Source: CAYJWS01 sp964373925
GTDB lineage: Bacteria; Patescibacteriota; Patescibacteriia; Buchananbacterales; GWA2-38-13
DNA length: 10,085 bases
Direction: 5' to 3'
Assembly (NCBI GenBank): GCA_964373925.1
Contig: CAYJWS010000045.1
Location: 1 to 10,085, forward strand
Below are positions 5,848 through 10,085 of this stretch, piece by piece. Every line of letters starts with the position of its first letter. Position 1 is the first letter of the stretch. The notes below the pieces were generated by a model that made no database searches, was not told the origin of the DNA, and saw nothing but the letters and a program-made list of their open reading frames with translations. The translations under genes and the position numbers were made by a program.

Positions 5848-6243
5848 TTATTTTTTTTCAAAAAAATATTTCCACCACTTGATGATATTAGATTCATTTT
5901 TTTTCATCTCGGTAGAGTTGGCTAGCAGGTTTTCTTCGTTTTCATTTTTTGGAATTATAACAACCGACTCTCCCGGCTTTTTAAGGCCAAGCTCTGTTCT
6001 TGCTTTTTTCTCCGCATATATTTCGGAATCAAAATATTGTATCAAGTTATTAAGCTCTATATTCTTGCTTTCCAAAAGTGAAAGTTCGTTTTGCAATTGC
6101 ATAATCTCCTGATTCACTTTTCGCGCGCGCAGAAAATCTTTTGTAAAAGACATTGCTATAATAACAAGCAAAACAACTCCTGCAAGGAAAAAAAGGCTTG
6201 GCAGATGATTTTTTAATGAAAATTTTCTTATTCCTCGAAACAT
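5848..6243 (-). CDS. FtsB/DivIC-family septum formation protein
   Basis: FtsB/DivIC proteins are small bitopic division proteins that link FtsL/FtsQ-type partners and help activate septal wall synthesis. The 131 residues show the family layout: short basic cytoplasmic N-terminus, one TM segment (15-33), an extracytoplasmic coiled coil (about 36-75, heptads such as LQNELSLLESKNIELNNLI), then the diagnostic motif EKKARTELGLKKPGESVVIIP (78-98). The C-terminus beyond 100 is low-complexity and ends in an aromatic WWKYFF patch. It lies between the ATPase gene (17-base gap) and the parvulin-like gene (8-base gap), so all three are surely one transcript. A single-copy FtsB-like protein coupled to a foldase fits an envelope/division role. 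No Shine-Dalgarno site is visible. Confidence 0.88.
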   Translation of the reverse strand: MFRGIRKFSLKNHLPSLFFLAGVVLLVIIAMSFTKDFLRARKVNQEIMQLQNELSLLESKNIELNNLIQYFDSEIYAEKKARTELGLKKPGESVVIIPKNENEENLLANSTEMKKNESNIIKWWKYFFEKK

Positions 6244-6260
6244 TTGGTATATTGTATATT

Positions 6261-8963
6261 TTACAACTTATACGGATTTTTTGAAAGTTGTATCTTTTCG
6301 CTTTCTATAAAAGCAAATTTAGTGGATTCTATGATAATAATGCAAAAAATGGAAAATATTATAACTATGCTCCAATCGTATACATTAAGAGAAACGGTTC
6401 TTAAGGCGCTCTGAAGATGAGGCTCGTATATAGCAAAGAGTTGAAACACTATTCCTAATATAACCGAAGCATTTAAAAATTTGTTTGAAAATATATTTTT
6501 TTGAAAAATGAGATGACGCAAACTTCTGCATGAAAATGAGTAAAGCAGTGTTGAAATCGCAAGACTTGTAAATATAACAGTTCGTATATGCTCAAGACTG
6601 TATCCATAGCCTTTTGAAAGCAGAAGATAATACACGATAAAAAAAGGAATATTAATGCCAACGCTTATAAATAGAATAAGAAGTTTTATCTGCAGGTTAA
6701 GCACTGGTTCAGTTTTTTTTCTTGGCTTTTCAAACAGTATATCTTTCTCTCCAACCTCCATGGTGAAAGCAAGAGCCGGAAGGCCGTCGGCAACGAGATT
6801 AATCCATAAAATCTGCAATGGTATGAGAGGCAAGGGCAGGCCCATAATGAGCGAGGCGGTTATAAGCGTGATTTGCGCAAAGCTGTCCGAAAGTAGATAT
6901 AAAACCACCTTTCGAATATTATCAAAAATTATCCTTCCCTGCTCTATTGCAGAAAGTATTGTTTTAAAATTATTGTCAAGAAGGACGATGTCAGAATTTT
7001 CTTTCGCGACATCAGTGCCAGAATTGAGCGCGATGCCAATATCAGCGGATTTTAATGCTGGCGCGTCATTCACGCCGTCTCCTGTCATTGCTACAACTTC
7101 GCCTCGCTTTTGCCATGCATCAATGATTCGCAGTTTGTGATGCGGACTTACTCGTGAAAATATATCAACATGCTTTACTTTTTTATACAGCTCGTCATCG
7201 CTCATCCTGTCAAGATCAAAGCCTTCTAAAATATTCTCATCCTTAACTGATAGCCCCATTTCTCTTGCGATAGATTGCGCCGTATATTTATGGTCTCCAG
7301 TAACAATAACCGTTCTTATTCCGGCCTTTTTTGTATTTTCAAACGTGTGCCTGGCATCTTTGCGGAGCGGATCTTTAATTCCAATAAACCCAATAAATAT
7401 CAGCTCATCTATATCGGGTTGCGAAAAAAATGGAGATGATGCTTTTTTATATGCAAATGCGAGCACCCTAAGTCCCTTTTTGGAAAGCGATTCGTATTGG
7501 CGGTGAAATGCATTCATTGATGTCGCGTCCAAGATGTGTTTTTTGTCCTCTTTTTCATACAATGATGATCTTGCCAATATACTTTCCGACGATCCTTTTA
7601 CATAAACAACAATTTCCTTATTCTTTAAAATATGCAAAGTTGCCATGAATTTTTTTTCTGATGAAAATGGAATTTCATCTACTCTCTTATAATCTTTTTC
7701 CAAGATATATTTTATAGAACCAAACCTGGCCGCCGAAATCAAAAGAGCGGTCTCTGTCGCGTTGCCTATGGTTATCCACTCTGATGCGTCTTTTTCATAA
7801 TTTTCAATGTTCGCGTTATTGCATAAAGCGGAAATCCTTATTATTTTTGAAAATTTTTGTCTCCATTGTTCTTGCAAAGCTTCATCAAGGGAAAGCTCTG
7901 CTTCAGGGAGAGAAACCGTTGTGACCATCATTCTTCCTTCGGTAAGCGTACCTGTTTTATCTGTGCATATTACCGAGGTGCTTCCGAGCGTCTCTGCCGC
8001 GATAAGCCTTCTAATAAGAGCTTTTTCCTTTAATACTCTTCGCATGCCTACGGCAAGTATGACGGTAATGGCCACCAAAAGGCCTTCCGGGATCGCCGCG
8101 ACCGCGAGTGCTATGCCTGTATACAATATGCCCTCTTCATGGCCGTACTCCGAATGAAACAGAGGCTTATTTGTAGCGATTCCGATAAAAATAACTATGA
8201 GCGATATAGCAATCACGACAAACGTCAGTGAGTTTATGAGCCGGCCGAGCTTTACTTGCAGAGGAGTTTTTTCCTCTTTTGTTTCCGTTATAAGCTTTGC
8301 GATAATCCCAAATTGCGAGCGCTCGCCTGTTTCACAAACTATCGCGCCTCCCCTGCCTTTTGACACTACCGTTCCCATATACACCATATTCTCCCTGTCG
8401 GCAAGCACCGTTCCCGGATCTAGAATTTCAACAGTCTTTTTTGACGGAGAAGATTCTCCCGTAAGGTTTGCTTCATTGACTTCTAAATCGTTTTCTTGAA
8501 TAACTCTCGCGTCTGCTGGTATGCGCAACCCCTCCTCTAACGCTATAATATCTCCTACAACAATATTTTCAGCGTCTATTTCCTGTATATGCGAATTGCG
8601 CAAAACCATTGCTTTATAGCGGATCATTTTCCTAAGATACGCCATGGATTCGTTCGCCTTATATTCTTGGAAAAATCCAATTGCCGTATTCATTGCGACA
8701 ACAAACATGATAATTATCAAATCAAGCCAATTTTTTAGAACAATTGCAATTAATCCCGCGAAAAATAAAATATATACGAGCGGGCTTGTGATTTGGCTTA
8801 TAAATATATCCCAAGCTCGAATGGGATTTTTTTCACTAAGCTTATTCGGGCCGAACTGCTTAAGCCTTTTTTGCGCTTCTTCTTGTGTTAATCCATACTG
8901 GTTGGATTTGAGAATATTATATATTTTTGTTTCATGAAGATTGTGCCAAAGTATTGATTTCAT
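6261..8963 (-). CDS. P-type cation-transporting ATPase (P2, Ca2+-pump-like)
   Basis: An ATP-driven membrane cation pump, 900 residues, complete. The N-terminal cation-ATPase region (GLTQEEAQKRLKQFGPNKL, 24-42) is followed by TM1-2, the actuator domain with LTGES (167-171), TM3-4 with PEGL (292-295), the phosphorylation site DKTGTLT (D335), the nucleotide-binding KGSSE (456-460), TGDH (555-558) and hinge TGDGVNDAP (627-635). The C-terminal six TM segments contain LWINLVADGLP (719-729). The overall type matches the P2A/P2B calcium and related pumps. PEGL (E293) and N722/D726 in TM6 match SERCA cation ligands, but TM5 reads YLLSDSFAQI: where SERCA has N768 and E771 it has S694 and Q697. Substrate is therefore uncertain. 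First gene of the operon, behind an extended -10 promoter. Confidence 0.94.
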   Translation of the reverse strand: MKSILWHNLHETKIYNILKSNQYGLTQEEAQKRLKQFGPNKLSEKNPIRAWDIFISQITSPLVYILFFAGLIAIVLKNWLDLIIIMFVVAMNTAIGFFQEYKANESMAYLRKMIRYKAMVLRNSHIQEIDAENIVVGDIIALEEGLRIPADARVIQENDLEVNEANLTGESSPSKKTVEILDPGTVLADRENMVYMGTVVSKGRGGAIVCETGERSQFGIIAKLITETKEEKTPLQVKLGRLINSLTFVVIAISLIVIFIGIATNKPLFHSEYGHEEGILYTGIALAVAAIPEGLLVAITVILAVGMRRVLKEKALIRRLIAAETLGSTSVICTDKTGTLTEGRMMVTTVSLPEAELSLDEALQEQWRQKFSKIIRISALCNNANIENYEKDASEWITIGNATETALLISAARFGSIKYILEKDYKRVDEIPFSSEKKFMATLHILKNKEIVVYVKGSSESILARSSLYEKEDKKHILDATSMNAFHRQYESLSKKGLRVLAFAYKKASSPFFSQPDIDELIFIGFIGIKDPLRKDARHTFENTKKAGIRTVIVTGDHKYTAQSIAREMGLSVKDENILEGFDLDRMSDDELYKKVKHVDIFSRVSPHHKLRIIDAWQKRGEVVAMTGDGVNDAPALKSADIGIALNSGTDVAKENSDIVLLDNNFKTILSAIEQGRIIFDNIRKVVLYLLSDSFAQITLITASLIMGLPLPLIPLQILWINLVADGLPALAFTMEVGEKDILFEKPRKKTEPVLNLQIKLLILFISVGINIPFFIVYYLLLSKGYGYSLEHIRTVIFTSLAISTLLYSFSCRSLRHLIFQKNIFSNKFLNASVILGIVFQLFAIYEPHLQSALRTVSLNVYDWSIVIIFSIFCIIIIESTKFAFIESEKIQLSKNPYKL

Positions 8964-9012
8964 TTGTTTATTTTTCTATTTTTGTATTTTAGACGTAAAA
9001 TGGTGTTATTAT

Positions 9013-9021
9013 ATTATAACA
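9013..9021 (-). promoter_or_regulatory. Extended -10 promoter for the ATPase-FtsB-SurA operon
   Basis: On the minus strand TGTTATAAT is a perfect extended -10 (TGN plus TATAAT), giving a start near 9005 and a leader of about 40 bases to the ATG at 8963. As at ftsEX, there is no good -35 box. Confidence 0.55.
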
Positions 9022-9076
9022 TAGTTTTCATATAAAAATCTACTTACCTTAAATTACCAAACTCTCTAAAATTGTC

Positions 9077-9102
9077 ATCCCCCCGAACGCTTTCGGGGGG
9101 AT
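9077..9102. repeat. REP-like palindrome, ATCCCCCCGAA arm
   Basis: ATCCCCCCGAA (9077-9087), a loop CGCT, and TTCGGGGGGAT (9092-9102) form a perfect 11-bp stem. It is preceded by TTGTC and followed by CCAGA, the 'GTCATCCC...GGGATCCAG' layout seen as dispersed repeats in many bacteria. Confidence 0.85.
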
Positions 9103-9120
9103 CCAGAAAACTTGTAAATA

Positions 9121-9154
9121 CTGTCATTCCCCCGAAGCTTCGGGGGAATGACAG
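9121..9154. repeat. REP-like perfect palindrome, 17-bp arms
   Basis: CTGTCATTCCCCCGAAG (9121-9137) is followed directly by its full reverse complement CTTCGGGGGAATGACAG (9138-9154). It is a sister of the palindrome at 9077, with T in place of C at one arm position. The two are only 18 bases apart. Confidence 0.9.
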
Positions 9155-9203
9155 AAAGAATGAGTTTCGTAATTCAAAACACTTAAGTTTAATTAAACAA
9201 AAC

Positions 9204-9232
9204 TTGCAAAAAATTCTATATTTTGTTATATT
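9204..9232 (+). promoter_or_regulatory. Candidate plus-strand promoter for the tRNA-Lys/GIY-YIG region
   Basis: TTGCAA (9204-9209), a 17-base spacer, and an extended -10 TGT-TATATT (9224-9232) give a good sigma-70-like promoter facing the tRNA-Lys-derived copy and the GIY-YIG gene. Start near 9239. A second weaker match (TTGAAT, 17 bases, TAATAA) is at 9352-9380. Confidence 0.4.
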
Positions 9233-9234
9233 AT

Positions 9235-9375
9235 TTACAAATCACAAATCTCAATCTCCAAATCCCGAATAATAAACAAAATCTCAATTTTTAAAATCCT
9301 AAACATACGTTTAGATTATTAAATTATTGAGTATTGGAATTTATTTGTTATTTGAATTTTGAAATTTTGACTTTT
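9235..9375. repeat. AT-rich imperfect inverted repeat
   Basis: The left side (AAATCACAAATCTCAATCTC..., 9238 onward) and the right side (...TTATTTGTTATTTGAATTTTGAAATTTTGA, 9341-9370) are imperfect reverse complements built of AAATC/GAATTT-type units around 9300-9310. This type of AT-rich spacer is known to me from CPR intergenic DNA. No gene in this stretch. Confidence 0.4.
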
Positions 9376-9383
9376 AATAAACT

Positions 9384-9481
9384 GGGCGTTACCCGCCCGC
9401 CACGCAAGACGAGCTTGCGAGGCGTTACGGGCGGGGCTCAGTTGGTAGAGCAGCCCCGAAAGCATTCGTGGATGGTCACAG
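9384..9481 (+). pseudogene. Disrupted tRNA-Lys copy with two embedded hairpins
   Basis: Pieces of the intact tRNA-Lys downstream occur in order: GGGCGTTA (9384-9391, acceptor and positions 8-9), the 18 bases GCTCAGTTGGTAGAGCAG (9436-9453, whole D-arm) and ATGGTCACAG (9472-9481, variable loop and start of T-arm). Between acceptor and D-arm lies a large hairpin (9392-9435). In place of the anticodon arm lies another hairpin, CCCCGAA-AGCA-TTCGTGG (9454-9471). The T-arm and 3' acceptor are missing, and the GIY-YIG start follows 10 bases later. It cannot be a working lysine tRNA. Confidence 0.75.
9392..9435. repeat. Nested hairpin inserted between acceptor and D-arm of the tRNA-Lys copy
   Basis: CCCGCCCG (9392-9399) pairs with CGGGCGGG (9428-9435), and inside it CGCAAG (9403-9408) pairs with CTTGCG (9414-9419). 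The 8-mer GGCGTTAC, part of the tRNA-Lys 5' end, is present on both sides (9385-9392 and 9421-9428), like a small target duplication. Confidence 0.75.
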
Positions 9482-9490
9482 CTCATTATT

Positions 9491-9742
9491 ATGCCAAGTA
9501 CTTATATTTTAAAAGATGAGATAAATAAAATTTATATTGGCAGTTGTGTTGACTTAGAAGAAAGATACAAAGATCATTTGAATCATAATACGAAAACAAC
9601 AAAAAATTTTATAAATCCAAAAATTGTTTGGAATAAGGAATTTACTTCTCTTAAAGAAGCACGAAGTTTAGAAAAAAAGATAAAAAAATGGAAGAGTAGA
9701 AAAATGATTAAGCTTTTGATAAAAAATATAATATCTCTATAA
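9491..9742 (+). CDS. Small GIY-YIG domain protein
   Basis: The 83 residues are one compact GIY-YIG nuclease domain of the small YhbQ/UPF0213-like kind: TYIL (4-7) stands for the GIY half, IYIGSC (14-19) for YIG, followed by DLEERYKDHL (21-30, R25) and VWNKEFTSLKEARSLEKKIKKWKSRK (46-71, candidate catalytic E61). The partner DNA is unknown. The ATG at 9491 gives the usual domain start; no ribosome site is seen. The gene is wedged between a disrupted tRNA-Lys copy (ends 9481) and the intact tRNA-Lys (starts 9749), and its last codons and stop form the left arm of the inverted repeat that frames the tRNA. It is the only clear plus-strand protein gene here. GIY-YIG enzymes are often homing nucleases, so the setting is suggestive, but this small subfamily has no proven homing role. 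Confidence 0.82.
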   Translation: MPSTYILKDEINKIYIGSCVDLEERYKDHLNHNTKTTKNFINPKIVWNKEFTSLKEARSLEKKIKKWKSRKMIKLLIKNIISL

Positions 9743-9743
9743 A
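9716..9743 (+). promoter_or_regulatory. Candidate tRNA-Lys promoter inside the end of the GIY-YIG gene
   Basis: TTGATA (9716-9721), a 16-base spacer and TATAAA (9738-9743) would start transcription at about the first base of the tRNA. A perfect TATAAT at 9727-9732 is an alternative -10. Both overlap the final GIY-YIG codons. Confidence 0.4.
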
Positions 9744-9837
9744 ACTTTGGGGCGTTAGCTCAGTTGGTAGAGCAGTTGCCTTTTAAGCAAATGGTCACAG
9801 GTTCGATTCCTGTACGCCCCAAAGTTTTATAGAGATA
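9732..9837. repeat. 24-bp perfect inverted repeat enclosing tRNA-Lys
   Basis: The 24 bases at 9732-9755 (start TATCTCTATAAAACTTT, then GGGGCGT of the tRNA) are the exact reverse complement of 9814-9837. Seven pairs are the tRNA acceptor stem itself and 17 more lie outside it, with the discriminator base A9821 paired to T9748. The left arm lies in the 3' end of the GIY-YIG gene. Confidence 0.95.
9749..9821 (+). tRNA. tRNA-Lys(UUU), intact
   Basis: A 73-base cloverleaf: acceptor GGGGCGT/ACGCCCC, D-arm GCTC-AGTTGGTA-GAGC, anticodon stem GTTGC/GCAAA (top pair G27-A43 mismatched), loop CTTTTAA with anticodon TTT, variable TGGTC, T-arm ACAGG-TTCGATT-CCTGT, discriminator A. CCA is not encoded. The 17 extra base pairs formed by its flanks would pair the discriminator and leader with the trailer, which is unusual for a processing substrate. 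Confidence 0.93.
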
Positions 9838-9854
9838 AAATTAAGAAGTGAAAA

Positions 9855-9903
9855 GAGCAGCCCCCCGATAGCTATCGGGGGGATGGTCACAGGTTCGATT
9901 CCT
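9855..9903 (+). pseudogene. tRNA-Lys-derived copy with the anticodon arm replaced by a palindrome
   Basis: GAGCAG (9855-9860) is the end of the tRNA-Lys D-arm. The 20 bases ATGGTCACAGGTTCGATTCC (9883-9902) are identical to its variable loop and T-arm. Between them the anticodon arm is missing and a 22-bp palindrome (9861-9882) sits in its place. The second T-stem strand and the acceptor have diverged (CCTTTTAAT). A flanking pair TAAGAAG (9842-9848) / CTTCTTA (9910-9916) could mimic an acceptor stem but is off-register. Not a working tRNA as read. Confidence 0.7.
9861..9882. repeat. 22-bp perfect GC-rich palindrome, copy 2
   Basis: Identical to the palindrome at 4581-4602: CCCCCCGATAG and its mirror. 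Here it lies exactly between tRNA-Lys-derived halves, in the position of the anticodon arm. Confidence 0.92.
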
Positions 9904-9916
9904 TTTAATCTTCTTA

Positions 9917-10085
9917 TGGTGTGTATTTACAATTTGGCTCGAACCTATTTTATCCGAAACTCCTGAACGAAACCAGACCAAGGAAGCCCCTCCGACGCTA
10001 AAGCTTTGGCGGGCAGGCACCCCCGCCACTGCTCGACAAGCTCGCCACACCACAGAAAAATACTCTTTGCTCTTTTCATTTTGCC
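9917..10085. other. Non-coding end of window with an imperfect GC-rich palindrome
   Basis: No credible gene is visible. CCGACGCTAAAG (9992-10003) and CTTTGGCGGG (10004-10013) make an imperfect palindrome followed by CAGG. The resulting GCTTTGGCGGGCAGG (10003-10017) is close to the trailers of the tRNA-Thr genes (GCTTTGGCG at 4445-4453, GGCGGGCAGG at 4519-4528). GAAAAGAGCA (9850-9859) recurs inverted at 10068-10077, linking the tRNA-Lys-derived copy to the window end. Confidence 0.4.

Noticed and set aside
5622..6112. Plus-strand hydrophobic frames over the FtsB-like and SurA-like genes
   Set aside because: The phenylalanine/serine-rich look comes from reading A-rich lysine codons on the other strand.
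6655..7140. Plus-strand frames inside the ATPase gene (also 7807-8157, 8197-8499, 8644-8937) and inside ftsE (3462-3788, 3673-3864)
   Set aside because: They are antisense to clear, conserved genes and look like no family.
9072..9272. Plus-strand 66-residue frame
   Set aside because: Made of the two REP-like palindromes plus AT-rich spacer; no protein-like composition.
9334..9519. Plus-strand 61-residue frame
   Set aside because: Translates the disrupted tRNA-Lys and its hairpins, overlapping the start of the GIY-YIG gene.
9436..9821. Group I intron with a GIY-YIG nuclease in tRNA-Lys
   Set aside because: The upstream copy lacks its 3' half, its anticodon arm is replaced, a full tRNA follows, and I see no group I core; a duplication or insertion fits better.
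9077..9903. CRISPR array from repeated palindromes
   Set aside because: The repeats differ in length and sequence, spacing is irregular, and no cas gene is present.
9842..9916. True tRNA-like acceptor stem (TAAGAAG/CTTCTTA) around the third tRNA-Lys copy
   Set aside because: There are extra bases between T-arm and acceptor, the T-stem is only partly paired and there is no D-arm; pairing of A/G- and C/T-rich 7-mers may be chance.
9841..10053. Minus-strand 70-residue frame
   Set aside because: Covers the tRNA-Lys-derived copy and GC-rich palindromes; composition is that of the repeats.

Overview
The window reads as a piece of a Candidate Phyla Radiation (Patescibacteria, probably Parcubacteria-like) genome. 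This is inferred from four things: AT-rich genes with AT-rich leaders and no clear Shine-Dalgarno sites; tRNAs without an encoded CCA; a minimal division set (FtsE, FtsX, an FtsB/DivIC-like protein, a membrane-anchored SurA/parvulin-like foldase); and intergenic DNA full of GC-rich palindromes standing out from the AT-rich background. No marker gene fixes the lineage.

Layout. All large genes are on the minus strand. At 1-1130 is a membrane-anchored calcineurin-like metallophosphoesterase whose C-terminus is cut by the window edge, preceded by a DUF2238/YjdF-like membrane protein (1144-1809). An AT-rich gap with two DnaA-box-like sites and tRNA-Gln(UUG) (2013-2083) follow. Then come ftsX (2224-3150) and ftsE (3250-3930), behind an extended -10 promoter. 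From about 4050 to 4560 there is a plus-strand tRNA region: a tRNA-Gly-like fragment, a tRNA-Gly broken in its anticodon loop by a 100-N assembly gap, and two tRNA-Thr(CGU) sequences, one lying inside the D-loop of the other. A second minus-strand operon follows, read P-type cation ATPase (8963-6261), FtsB-like (6243-5848), SurA-like (5839-4646), with gaps of only 17 and 8 bases. From 9060 to the end are GC-rich palindromes, a small GIY-YIG protein, an intact tRNA-Lys(UUU), and two tRNA-Lys-derived copies whose anticodon arms have been replaced by other hairpins.

How the parts work together. FtsE/FtsX form the division-site ABC complex. The FtsB-like protein and the membrane-tethered parvulin probably act on the outer face of the membrane, in division and protein folding, and are co-transcribed with an ion pump.

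The most unusual part is the tRNA DNA. tRNA-Thr and tRNA-Lys genes sit at the tips of inverted repeats that lengthen their acceptor stems. REP-like palindromes (one 22-bp palindrome occurs identically at 4581 and 9861) are embedded in or replace tRNA arms. A GIY-YIG ORF lies between a disrupted and an intact tRNA-Lys. Together these suggest a palindrome- or tRNA-associated mobile or amplifying element, but part of the tRNA-Gly/Thr layout could still be an assembly problem next to the gap.
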